64,000 nt of DNA from Thereva unica (lineage: Eukaryota; Arthropoda; Insecta; Diptera; Therevidae). Location: contig OX465285.1 in NCBI GenBank assembly GCA_949987705.1, positions 90,219,975 through 90,283,974 of the forward strand. The letters are read 5' to 3'. Below, in pieces: positions 1-11,420 of this stretch. The notes beneath the pieces are model-generated. The model did not search any database. It worked only from the letters and a program-made list of their open reading frames with translations, and was not told the origin of the DNA. The position numbers and the translations under genes are program-made. Positions within the stretch are counted from its first letter, which is position 1. Each line of letters opens with the position of its first letter.

Positions 1-564
1 CGTCACAGAAATAACTAAGCATTGTTGGCGCTTTAGTTAATATTTTACATAGCCTTGAAGCTCCGACGTGAACTCTATATTGCTGCAAAAGGTAGACCAG
101 GAGGTACGTACGTTTCTTCCTTATTCCTTATTCCCATTTTGTATCTATTCAGCTTCGACTTATAGCAGCCCCATCAGGTTGCGCTGTAGCTGCGTCTACC
201 TGAATTAAATTCCTTTCAACACGCTTTTCGGAGTGTTTTAAGTACCATGGGGGTTTGGAAGCCTCTTTATGCGGTCTCTTTGGACAAGCTTTATTTATAG
301 CGTAAGTGCATGTTTTTCGAAAATATCAGTTTTGGCCAAAAGGTGATTTTCGAAAACTTTGACCTTGAATAACTTACAAAGGGTTAATCGTGTCATATTT
401 TTAGTTAGAACTAAAGTTGTAGAGGATGGTATGATCTATAGAAACAGAGTCACAAGCAAACTGGGTACCAATTTTCAGCCATTTTGGAGTTTTGTCTCCT
501 TAAAATGCTAATTTCCCCGGACTAATATTATTGTTTTGTAGAAAGAGAGTTTCGTTTTTCTGTT

Positions 565-970
565 CACAAATCTCGAGTGCAGTATTTGCTTTTGGGCATA
601 AAAGAGTCCAGTCCAGTAGTATATATCTTTAGTTAACCTCTTCCTTTTCTCCGTGTCTTTTAGCAATTGTAGATCCAAGGTAGACTGTTTTATCGACTAC
701 TTCTAGATTGTATTCGCCGATAGTTATATTTCCTTCCATTCTAAATTTTCCAGCTCTGGACTGTTGCTCCATCTTTGTTTTTTCTTCATTGATGTTCTGC
801 AAGCTTATTTTCCGCCTCTTTTAGTTCGACATAAATTTCTTTTGCTGCCAATGCGGACCTTCCCACGATGGTTACGTTATCTACATATCTAATTCATTGT
901 AGAGAGTGTGTTGGTACTGTCCTGGCACACTTCTCTGAACTGACGTCCTTATCACCCATTCTAGGGCAAG
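565..970 (-). mobile_element. RTE-like reverse transcriptase fragment
   Basis: Reading the minus strand from 970 gives FNLALEWVIRTSVQRS. After a frameshift come RYVDNVTIVGRSALAAKE, ELKEAENKLA, NINEEKTKMEQQ and EVVDKTVYLGSTIAK. The order is that of an RTE-type RT palm, with NLALE before the catalytic motif, the YADD box decayed to YVDN, the NE-KT motif and the YLGS motif. Stops and frameshifts show it is dead. Confidence 0.7.
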
Positions 971-2595
971 GTTGAAATTAATTACATTTGCCCCCATATT
1001 AAAGGGTTGTGAAAGTACATCGGACAATAAATTGCAAGTTCAAACGATTCGTTTTCGAGCAAATGATTCGCGTTTGTCATCTAAAAATAACAAGAATTTC
1101 AATTTATTTTAATTAAAGCAATTTTCTTTGATCGTAAAGTACCTTAAAGGGTCCTAATAAACAAAACCCTCCCATTCCAATCTATGAAACTTTGAAAATT
1201 AAAAAAAATATATTTCCTAAAATTATTTTTTTTGTTAAATTCCCACAGTCATTGAAAATAATGAAAACTGTGAAAACTTTTACCCCCATAAAAGTGGAAA
1301 CTTTCCTGCTACGCTCTCAGCGAATTGCTCGCTTTTGCCCAGAGTAGAGAATATCTTAAATCTCGCATAACGACAGCAAAGATAAGCGCCAAGTGTAAAC
1401 TTGAGAACAACAAAAACTTTTCACCGCAAAACTTAATTTTGGTTGGATTTCATCCCCTTATGTCATCCCCTTATGTCTTACTTTCACTCAGTTATTTATC
1501 ATAAAATTCATATGTTAACCAGCACACGTAAATCTGGCGGTGTAGCTGGCGCGATAAAATAGAGGCTCGACATCTCGTTCCACAAAGGATAGTTCCTAAA
1601 GTGAAAACGACCAACTTTCCGTTGTCTAAAATGTATGCGCGCACACACAGATGAAAAAATAAAGGATATCTCACACATATATGTATTAAGCGTGGGGGTT
1701 GAATTGCGGCCTCCGCTGCTGAATACACTCCTAGATCAAAACCTTAATTGCACATAATTCCGTCCACGTCGAGGATACATTTATCAATTCTCCCCCGCGC
1801 ACACAATGAAATGGAAATTTTCGCAAGGATCCTAAGGAAATGCCCGAACGAAATATTTATGGGCAGGATTCCAGCAAACACACGCTCCTGGCTGCTGGAG
1901 AAATTTTAGGGAAATTGCCGGTTTTTAACAACAATGCCCCAAGACAGGTGAGGGGATGAACAGTATTATATTTTTTCTTTAGGAATATTATGTGCATCGT
2001 CACGAAAACAATGAGACCTCAGTACACATGACCTATATATTTTGTGGAGAGTATATTCAGTGCTCAAGGCGCGCTTCCCCACATCTATCAAAATGTCCTC
2101 GAGGATTGTAGTTTCACTTGAAAGTCTTGAAATTGAGATCCTTTTGTTCTTTAGATTTTTAAAGAAGATTCTGCAGTTCCTGTTTTCTTCCGTTTAGTCT
2201 CTGCGGAGATTGTGTATAGGGTCAAGTTATTGTTAGCGCGATTGGAGATTAAATTTCTTGGAGGTATTGATTGGAGCTTCCTTGCCTGGGGAGTGTTTAA
2301 GGACGACAACTGTTGTTTTTAAATCGATTGTTTTATTCTATACTCTTAAAGTGATCATTAATCTTTCGTGGAAAATCACTTAAAGTTTATCGTTACATAC
2401 ATTTATATCTGCAACAATGATAAATTTAGGGGGGGAATTTTTCACAACTACACTGATCCAGGAGCTTACATCTCAAAATCAGAATTATAAAGTATCTTAC
2501 TACGAATGATGATTTGTATCCATGCTAACCAGTACATTTCCTCTTACTCCCTAGTTATCCGCGTTTATTTCATAAAATAATGATACCCCTATGTT
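971..2595. other. No recognisable feature
   Basis: AT-rich sequence with short chance ORFs. I see no domain, RNA gene or repeat here that I can support. Confidence 0.5.
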
Positions 2596-2817
2596 CAGGG
2601 GCGGCGCTTTCATAGATGCGAATGGTGCATTTGCACCGGGCGCAATTTCAGATATTAAGATTTATGGTGCAATCTTAAATTTTGTCCAAACTATGAAAAT
2701 TATTTCTCTCATCGAGTGTTTGTGTCTTTTTCCATTGCCCTTCATTGCGTTAAAAAATTGACAGCTTATGGGGCGCAACACAGTATAGTACAGCAAAAAA
2801 CCCAAGCGCCGGCCCTG
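2596..2817. mobile_element. Short TIR element, hAT-like ends
   Basis: The left end reads CAGGGGCGGCGCTT and the right end AAGCGCCGGCCCTG, an imperfect terminal inverted repeat around about 220 bp without coding sequence. CAGGG termini are typical of hAT elements. No matching 8-bp duplication is visible, and the right end abuts the RT fragment at 2823. The left 60 bp recur at 58127-58185. Confidence 0.6.
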
Positions 2818-2822
2818 GAGGC

Positions 2823-3385
2823 AGCCGCTCTGGCTACAATCTACAAATCTGACATTCAGCCTCACCTCAGAATACAATTCGTATATCTAGATAGTCGCCC
2901 CAAAAAACACCTTGGCTACTTCGACAACGTGCAAAATCGTGCCATCAAACTCATTCCTTTAAGCCAACGTAGGAATGTAGCAGCCATCTCTATACATTAT
3001 CGCTACTGCCAGAGTGACTGTTCCACTGAAATTCAGAACCTCCTGTCTGTACGGCAATATTTTTCCCGCAACACAAGACTAGCCCGCTCGGCCCACCCCA
3101 TTCCCTACAGCCCAACCCCTTCGGACACAATACGATCTAGAAGTTCGTTTATGAATTGAATAACGCGACTGTGGAATAATCTCCTACAGTCGGTATTTCC
3201 CAACTCGTACAACATCTTAGAACTCAATCGTAAGGTTCATCGACATTTCCTCGACCACCCCCAGACCCTCTTTAACTCCTCGTATTCCTATTCTCCTTCA
3301 TTCTTCAAACCAAGCTTGTTACTAGACATTGCACCATGACCTTAACTGGTGCTGATAGTATAAAGAGTGACTTCTAAGCTTGGTT
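2823..3385 (+). mobile_element. jockey/CR1-like element, RT C-terminus and 3' UTR
   Basis: The frame contains ATIYKSDIQPHL, NRAIKLI, PLSQRRNVAAISIHYRYCQ and SVRQYFSRNTRLARSAHP. After an in-frame stop come TRLWNNLLQSVFPNSYNI and ELNRKVHRH. It is collinear with the C-terminal part of the copy at 62385-64000 and shares its 3' UTR (AAGCTT-ACTAGACATTGCACCATGACCT type). It is 5' truncated and degraded. Confidence 0.85.
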
Positions 3386-4966
3386 TTCTTCACATAAAAA
3401 TTTTTTATACACTTTCTTGCGGAAAAAAATAACTTGATATTTGCCGAGACCCCCCTGAGATTGGATGAGATTCAGGTCGACCCCCTCCGCCCTAAACACC
3501 TCACGTAATTTATGGACGACTCCTAAATAATACAAAACCAGCTTAACCCGACTGGTTTCCTCGAGTTAACTTGGATTCAACGTAACTTTACTAAATCCGA
3601 GTTTCCATGAGCGCTTACTCTGCGTTAACCCAGGGTAAAATCTACTTGGAAACACAGTAAATGTCTGTGAAACAATTATTTCTGACTACCAAAACCCCAT
3701 TGAACGTATTGATGAGACTGATTTAGTTTCTTCTGAGTTCCGAAACTCAAAAAATCAATCCGACACCAACGTTTTGAAAAAAGTTAGCATAAGTGTATTG
3801 TTTTCGGAGAAGATTGTTTTGAAGGGGATGAAATAAATTTGGAAAAATTGTTGATAAATTCGAAACATAAAATTTTGTGATCAATCCTCGCAGAAACATT
3901 TTACTTTCAGTTTCTTTCAACTCCACTGCTTTCCAAAATCCTCCCCCTGGATCAAAAACTACTTCCTCCATTCTTTTTTATGACGTAAAAATAAAATCCT
4001 AAAATAAAACGCTCCACCATAAAATCTGTCGCTCACCATCTTAAACAACAATAAAAAAAACGGTTTTATAAAAGCAAATTTTCTATTTTCCGTTCCTTTT
4101 TAATGACTTAAAAGGGAAATTGGACAAATCCTGTTTTACACACGCGCACACACAAAAAAAAGAAAATCCTTAGAAAAAGTAGTAGTCACTTTCTCCCTAT
4201 CTAAAGGCTTCTCTCAAGTGCAGCCACCGAGGCTATAAATATCGCAACTTATTTCTGGAGGCATTGACTTTGAGATGATTTGATAGCGTAGAAATTTGAT
4301 CCGAAAATAACCACCCTCTCTCCAGCGGATCCTAATTAGTGATTGAGCTCCTTTGCCTTGGAGGCTTTCAAGTAAATTAGATTTTCCAAGATAAACGACA
4401 CAAAAGTGATATCCATACGCCATATGCATAGAGTGGAGCTTGTGGCAAGCATCTATATCATATTAGCTAGCATATCGTGTGTAGACGGCCTAGAAACACG
4501 TGCATGTATACATAAGTGTGATTTATTAATGCGGTAAATATTATATGTATAAAAACTACTTGATCTCGCTTGACAACACAACTCCAGGTGGTTCCACAAC
4601 GAATCCTCTTCAATAGACTTATGCAAAATTTAAATTGATATAATTGAAAAATCAAGAAAAAAAAATGCTTTCCCCAATTCATCTCCACAGTTTCCACGAA
4701 TGGAAAATTTTGCCATTTTGTTGTTGTTGTTGGTGTTGTTGCTGTTCACTCAATTCAATTCGAACAAAATCTTTTCTTCATTGTTGCCGGCTTCGATTAA
4801 AGTCTGTTTTGGCATATTCGTGGCAACTGAAGCAATCGCAGCGAAGCCCCAGCCACCAGCGCTGCACAGACTTTAATTAATTTGTGTTGAAGAAATTTCT
4901 AGAGAATTTTTTAATATTCCCAGCAGTTATAATGACCGAATGGAATATTCCCCAGAGTTGATTAAT
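3386..4966. other. No recognisable feature
   Basis: Non-coding AT-rich DNA with a short CA-rich tract near 4140 and a (TGTTGT)n-like patch near 4720. Only chance ORFs are seen. Confidence 0.5.
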
Positions 4967-5176
4967 TAACCCCGCGATTCTAGATGTTAGATTTTTGTTA
5001 GATCTAACAACGCTTCCCCAGATTACAAAAAGAGCTTTCGCGTAAAGCTTTCCCTCGATTTTGGAGACTTTGAATAGTCAGACTTCCCCTTCAGCACTCC
5101 CATGATTGCGATTAGGTGATGTTTGTTTATATTCGAGTGCCAGTTGCGCGAAGTTAATAAATAAACTCAAGCTAAA

Positions 5177-5345
5177 TAAAATGCGTATTTTAAAATATTT
5201 TTAGGGTTTATAATATTACCAGGTCAGCAGGTATTAACTTTATCCGTGCACCCAAAATCATGGTCGGTAAATACGAAATATTCACGATATTTATTATCCA
5301 GGTCGGTGAATACGAGCCTAAAAATATTTTCAAATACGCATTTTA
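5177..5345. repeat. Nested inverted repeat 1
   Basis: Arms 5177-5205 and 5317-5345 are near-perfect reverse complements (around ATGCGTATTT and TATTTTTAGG). The loop carries two copies of a CAGGTCGGTGAATACG-like motif in opposite context. Confidence 0.75.
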
Positions 5346-5669
5346 CTTACCTTAATTTGTTAACGGGCGCAGACGTCCGGTTCAACAGTCCAACAGGATG
5401 GCAGTGATCGTAATGGCAGGTAATCAAATTTTTTTATTTTAAATTTTTTACTTTGATTTATTTATTGCTCAGCGTTCAAGAGTAAACGAGCATAATCATC
5501 ATGCGGACGAGCTGACAAATAATATTTTTATAAGTAATTCCCAAATTTATAAGTGATTGCCAATATTAACCCGCTTGTATATGAGTCCATGCTTTCAATA
5601 TTTTTAAGCAATTACTTCACTTTTAAAACACCCCGTTTTGATGAAATAATCAAAAAATCCATCACAGCC

Positions 5670-5921
5670 AGCTCTACAGTAAAAAGCCAGAAGTGTCTAA
5701 GTGCAAATTTGACGATTTTGACTTTATTGCATTTTTGTATTCAGTATTTTAGTCTTAATCATTGCTATAATTATTATCTTAAACTGAGCTGTGGTTGCTG
5801 AGTTATTCGACCGGCAAAAGTGGTTTTGTGCACAATTCTGTATCTAAAAAAATCTTTGAGGGCGATTTTCTCGAAACGCATATTTTGCACTTAAGCACTT
5901 CTGGCTGTGTACTGTAGAGCT
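5670..5921. repeat. Nested inverted repeat 2
   Basis: Arms 5670-5710 (AGCTCTACAGT, AGCCAGAAGTG, AAGTGCAAA) and 5881-5921 are inverted copies with a few mismatches. The pair lies inside the TIR element 4970-6111. Confidence 0.75.
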
Positions 5922-6111
5922 AGCGAGTCGCTGGGTATAGACAGATTTTCAAAGCTTAAAATTCCCCTCCATTTGTTAGATCTGACATCCAGAATGCCAA
6001 ATCCTCGCTTTTTCTAACAAAAGCACATAGTCTCCACTAAAGGGCAAGAGCTTTGAGCTTTTTCCCCTTTTTCTGTTTATAGTCAGATTTCTGGGATCTA
6101 GAATCGCGGGG

Positions 6112-6943
6112 TAAGTCACCATCGGCCTTAAGTGATAGAACGAGACTTCAGTATATGCAACAGAAAAGAAACTGATTGGATTTTAGCGTAATTAGAATCC
6201 ATGTCGTTGGAAAATATGTCCCTGAAAAGATTCCCTTTTTGGCAAAGGATGGAAATCTGAATGGGGAAGCTCGCCTACATTATGGATGTTGAACTTTAGA
6301 TCTAGTTTTATAACTCTTGCAACTTTGCAAGGGAAACGGAGCAGCTTTAATATATGGAACTGTGTTGGCCGAAAGGAAGGACATACATAAGGGAACGTTG
6401 GAATCATAAAAAGGATACATAACCAACTAAATAAGCCATGTCCTTATGTCGTAAAGCATAGAAAAGCATCGTCAAAGTTAAAAGATACAGAGCGCGGTAG
6501 CAACCACTACCACAATGATCTCTCAACAATAATAAAAAATTCCTATTAAGCTCGAAAAGGTAAAATAGAACACCGACAAGTTGAAAGATACCATAATGCT
6601 AATTAATTTAAACTCTCAAACAAGTTCACAGAATAATTATCGCTCTTATAAATGAGAAATGGCATAAAAACAGAAAATGTAGTAAATGTCAAAGGAAGAG
6701 AAATAATTGGCTCTGAAATGGTTTCGTGCAGAATTTCAAATAGCCATTAATATAAAAAAAATAGGCTAGACTAAAGTTTTTACAAAGGAACAGAAGGAGA
6801 AATAGACAGGATTATGGGAAAAGGAGAAAAAATTGCAACCGTAATATGCCAGAAAATGGAAAAGATGCACTCAGGTGGAAAATGGCGACGAGTTAAAATG
6901 ACCACAAACTATAATAGGCCAGTCAAATTGTTGTAAAACACCC
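6112..6943. other. No recognisable feature
   Basis: Purine-rich, AT-rich non-coding DNA up to the poly-G tract. No domain was recognised on either strand. Confidence 0.45.
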
Positions 6944-6966
6944 GGGGGGGGGGGGGGGGGGGGGGG
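6944..6966. repeat. Homopolymer G tract (23 bp)
   Basis: Twenty-three consecutive G residues stand alone in AT-rich sequence just beyond the end of an RTE fragment. The true length may be uncertain, because such tracts are error-prone in assemblies. Confidence 0.95.
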
Positions 6967-6999
6967 TTTGCCAACCTAGCCATTCGCAATATGAAACGA

Positions 7000-7690
7000 A
7001 CGACGAACTACTTTTGGCGCTCGTGGACCTTTGGAGGCGAAGCAAGAACTAAGTACCTTTATACTTGAAAAAGATACATAACGACAAAACATTCGGTACT
7101 CGTACCTCGACGCCGCTTCTTCCATGTCGGCCGCAACGTTATTCCAGTACACTTCTACGCGAGCGCCGCGAATTTGTTGGATAATGCTATTTGAAACTCT
7201 CGCCCGATTCTTATTGGCTGGTGGTGGCGCCATTTTCTTCACTCTTTTTAATCGCATCTGTGAAGCTGATCGTAAAATACGCCCTTGTTCGCGTCCGTGC
7301 TGGTCTCGGTTGGCGCATAAACGGATATGATATGGGTCTTGATCGTTCCACCGATAGTTATATCCGCCAAATGCTCGGATATCGGTTGGAAGCAATAACG
7401 CTCCTGGCAGCCCGTCGATCGACCATAAAGCCGACGTCAGCCTCTCGTCTCTCACCACAATAGTAAAGCGTCGCGTCATCGTTTCGTCGATTGCTGGCGG
7501 GACGATCGTCAATGTAGTTCCGATAGCGCAGCAACGGATATTTTGCATTTGAACGATTCTAGTGCTATGATTTCCTTTTGACCAACGTGATGTCCTGTTT
7601 GTACATTCCACGCGGCGAATTGAATTTCCGTTTTCGGTGTGACTAGTTTGGGTGTTCGGCCAGTAACCCACTTCTTACCAGCATCCCTGG
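7000..7690 (-). mobile_element. RTE-like APE endonuclease fragment and linker
   Basis: The minus-strand reading starts KTEIQFAAWNVQTGHHVGQK, EIIALESFKCKISVAALSEL, which is the N terminus of an APE-type endonuclease. After frameshifts it passes through NISVI-like strands to the linker RARVSNSIIQQIRGARVE, VYWNNVAADMEEAASRYE, typical of the segment before the RT. An open 231-codon frame here is partly an out-of-frame shadow. No RT follows, so the copy is truncated and dead. Confidence 0.65.
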
Positions 7691-10505
7691 TCCCCAGTGC
7701 TGGCGAATCGGCTGCCCCGGATGCAGTAGCATTATTTCGTAAATAGTTAGTTCGTGTATCCATGCCGTTTCTTGCCTGATTTCTTCAATTCCCCGATTCC
7801 GGTCAATTCGGCAGGTCGACCACCCTGTTCCTTTCACATTCTGAACTTGGGACTAGACGACGTCGGAGTTGAGATATTAGCAAAATGGCTTTTTGCAGTA
7901 ACGACCAGAAATCTCGAGAACGATACAACTACCCAATATAAAACATACATTGATCGAAAGGTTTCTCTTTTTCTTTGAGACGATGTATTGTTTGTGTCAA
8001 TTGGAATCGTAAGTTAAGCTTGGCTTAAAACATTCATTTTTTTCGACTGTCATTGAAACCAATGGTTGTATCGTCGAACATCAAATTTAGACAGGACTAG
8101 CCCCGACAAGAGCCACATACGGAACATGGAAATCTCACTTTTCCCATCCATGTTTGAACCTGGTAAATATATCCTGAATAGATGTTGTTGAGTAGCAGGA
8201 AGTTAGTATAGTGTATAGTGCATTTTGCAAAGCTAAAGTATATTTCTGAAAAATTGGTTTCGTGACCTTTGACTCTCCGTAACTTGAGTAGTCGATCAGT
8301 TGGCTTTATAGACTTATAGGAAATTATTTGTGACCCCAAAATAAAGAGAATCCCGCTGGAAAATTTCCATTTTGATTTTTTAGAGGTTCGTGTATAAAAT
8401 GACTGGGCTATACATATGTACAAAAAGCTATAAATAGCTTTCTCTCTCGCGCTCTCATCTAGAGTGAAGATCTTTCGGTATTTTCGTAAAAGTGTTTACG
8501 ACTGTAACACAACCTTGGAATTCAATCCTTAACGTAAGCAAAAAATACTTTTACTTTAATAAAAAATTGTGTCTTTTGCAATGTCATTAACATTTACAGA
8601 GTCGACAACGATACAGCATTGACGACTTCCCGAACAATAAACTATAAAAGTTGTTTTCTTTGTCGCATTTTGTATACGTATATTTAAATTTTTGTTGTAA
8701 GTGCATATGACAACGGCACACCCAACGACATCGTCAACAACAACAACAGAAATAAAATACCTGAAAGTCTGTTCCGCAATAATTTCTTAATCGATGCCAG
8801 TGAAACCAGCCGAATGCGCGCTCCGATCACTTTTACTTCGCGTTTCTTGTCTTGTCGCTCTCGGAACTGATCAACACCTTTTAAAAACTCCTTCAATAAA
8901 AGTCCAGCAGGTAGACGTCACGTAAGAAGCAAGACGAACCCAGCAACATGGACAAAATCGAAAGTAAACAAAAATCAGCTGTAAATAATCTGAAACGTAG
9001 AAATGAAGACTTTGATGCGTCGTACTGAAAATCACCTAGTCGTCATATTGTATGAAGGTTGGATTGGTCGATCAATCCATTCGCTCAGTCTAAGTCAACA
9101 ATAGACTAAGCTTAGAAAATTACTCTATCTTAGTTGATTAGTGATCACGTCCGCGATCATGGCCACCGACAACGTCGCATCGTGCGTCGAATGAGAGTCT
9201 GTCCGACAATTATTGGCCGTTATTCCCGACTATTTATGGCACGGCGCCGTCAATGAAAGTTTGGCCATGGTCAGTTTTATGGCGATTTTTAAGTGGATGC
9301 TCATCTGCGCGACTGAAGGTGACTGACTCCGAAATTGTTCGCCTCAATTTTGGCTCGTTGTTTCTGGGGCTTGCGATTTATAACAAAGAGAATTTCGCGG
9401 ATGATTCATGACTGCAATTTGGTGTTTCAATACCTTCAAAAATATTTTCGCGTTTGTTTTTTTTTTTTGGATTAATAGACTAGGAAAAAGGTTTGATTTT
9501 ATCATCAATTTCGTATCATTTCATTTTATCATCGGAAATCGATAAATTAAAAAACTGTGCTTCCGCGTGTTCTATGCAAATCGGAGAAACTCAGTTATTC
9601 CATATTGTTCAAGGCTCCTTCTGGGGTAAATATTTATAAGCCTTCCACATTCGCAGTTCCCCATTGTTAATGCCATTTGCGTGATATTCTCAGGCCTCAA
9701 TTTGCTGCTGGTTAAGCTGCAATAAAATCCTGTCAGCAACAACTCACGGAAGTAGCGTTGCGTTCCTTAACCACTTTTTTGCATTCAATCACAACTCGGT
9801 AACCTGTGCCTCAGGTGATTGCTATCGCAGACGGATTTATACATTTCTAGATAAGGTACACTATTGGATCTATAGACAGCTTACTATCGAACAGTCACGC
9901 GGCAGCGGCGGCGACGGCGGGGGTGGTTACTGGCTTGAGATTGTTCCGTGATAGTGCGCCTTAGGCTGCAGCGAAAAGACTCATGCATAAAAAAGTACTT
10001 AAGGCTGCGGTTTCGTAATGCAATGTTAAAGCCGCGCTCTTACTTATGTAAAGTAGTAAGTCATAACATTTTTTTTTATCACAACCGATAATTTTTATCT
10101 TTGTATATTATTGAGAAAGCCAGGAAAAAACATTTGTTTTATGTAACGAGTCAAATTTGTTTTGTTATTGCAGCTGAAAGCGGGCGGGTGGTGGGACGTA
10201 AGTTGCTGGGGAGATAAGCTTAAGATTTCTTCGGAAGAAGGTATTTTTCATGACGTCATATTTGGATTTATATCGTATACGTGCTCTTGTGCGAGCACAT
10301 GATACACAGTGTGTAATGGGTAACAATCAAGTGAGTCAACATCGAATGAGAGTTACTTAGTCAAGGAAGGCAATTTATCAGGGATGAAGGAATTTGTTTT
10401 TAATTTAAAATTTGGGTTTCATTACTTTGAATTGAATTAATCTACATTTGCAGAAACACCGCTATTTAAAATTAGGACTTAGGAGCTAACTTTGATAAAT
10501 AAACT
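7691..10505. other. Mostly unrecognised; possible regulatory or 5'-UTR-like stretch 8600-9450
   Basis: At 8640-9450 the sequence becomes less AT-rich. It has a TATAAAAG at 8643, a (CAA)n patch near 8735 and a 26-codon ORF (8948-9028, + strand, MDKIESKQKS start) in good initiation context (CAACATGG). This could be a leader or first exon of another gene, but no downstream coding exon was recognised. The rest is AT-rich with no recognisable gene. Confidence 0.25.
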
Positions 10506-10509
10506 GTCG

Positions 10510-11420
10510 AACTTCTTCTTCGATGGCTCTACAGCCCAATTCGAGCCCATCAGCTTCTTCCTTCAGTCAGACGTCTCTCTGCTCCGCAGTTTGTCTCCAG
10601 TTTCTTGTGTTGAGCAGTTTTGTTGCATCGGCCTTAACATTGTCTTCCAACCTTGCCGTGGTTTGCCAACTGGTCTTTTGGCATCTGGTAATAGGTATAG
10701 GGCTTTTTTTCATATCCTTGAGTCATCCATTCTTTGGACATGACCGGCCCAACGTAAACGCAATAGCTTGACATGTGTCGAGAGTTTACACTCTTTGTAT
10801 AGATCGTACAATTCGTGATTGTAGCGTATTCTCCATGCACTGTCTTCATTGATTGGGCCGTATATCCTTCGGACAACCTTCCTCTCAAATATATCCATCT
10901 TGTCGGCGGATTTTTGGGAGATACTCCATGCTTCACAGCCATACGTAGCTGCTGTACGTATGATGGTTTTGTACATTCTAATTTTGGTTTTTCTGCGGAT
11001 GTTTCTAGATTTCATGACTGGCAGTAGTGAAAAGTATGTTCTGTTTGCTGCGTTTATTCTTACTAGTACGTCTACCGTTTCATCGTTGTCTTCGCTGACT
11101 GTTGAAGTCAGGTAGTTAAATTGATTTACCCGTTCGAGTTTATATTCCTCCCAGGTGGTGTTGTGGCTTCTTCTTCTTCTTTCGACCCTTAACTGAATTA
11201 GAATCTTTCTCCTGTCTCAATTGTTTAGATTTTCTAAGCAGGGTTGCGTTCGCATCAATGTTTACTTTGCGAATTGCTCCTTCTAGGCAGAGATTAAATC
11301 GCGTGGATGTTAACCCATCGCCCTGATTAAAGCCTTACTTGACTGGAAAGGACTCCGTCAATTCTCCTTGTATTCTAACTTCTGACTGACTTGATGTCTT
11401 TGCTTTAACGCTGGTTTTTT
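10510..11420 (-). mobile_element. RTE-type retrotransposon, RT palm to C-terminus
   Basis: From about 11340 downwards the minus strand reads FNQGDGLTSTRFNLCLEG. It continues VNQFNYLTSTVSEDNDET, TKIRMYKTIIRTAATYGC, EAWSIS, MDIFERKVVRRIYGP, LRLRWAGHVQRMDDSRIPKK and VGKPRQGW. These are the QGD, YLGS-like, YGCEAW, FERKVLRRI and WAGHV-RM motifs of RTE elements. Several frameshifts are present. The 5' part (endonuclease, fingers and catalytic core) is missing or unreadable. Confidence 0.88.

Larger units (their letters stand above)
4970..6111. mobile_element. Non-autonomous TIR element with TAA target duplication (Harbinger-like)
   Basis: Both ends begin CCCCGCGATTCTAGAT when read inward, 16 bp perfect and then diverging. 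A TAA lies on each side (4967-4969 and 6112-6114). A 3-bp TAA/TTA duplication fits PIF/Harbinger-type insertion. The interior has no transposase and is built of two nested inverted repeats (separate entries). Confidence 0.7.

Noticed and set aside
6976..7671. 231-codon minus ORF as a host gene
   Set aside because: It overlaps, partly out of frame, a decayed RTE endonuclease and linker, and starts inside the domain.
8684..8896. 70-codon minus ORF with a hydrophobic Leu stretch
   Set aside because: The Leu run comes from a (CAA)n repeat read on the opposite strand.
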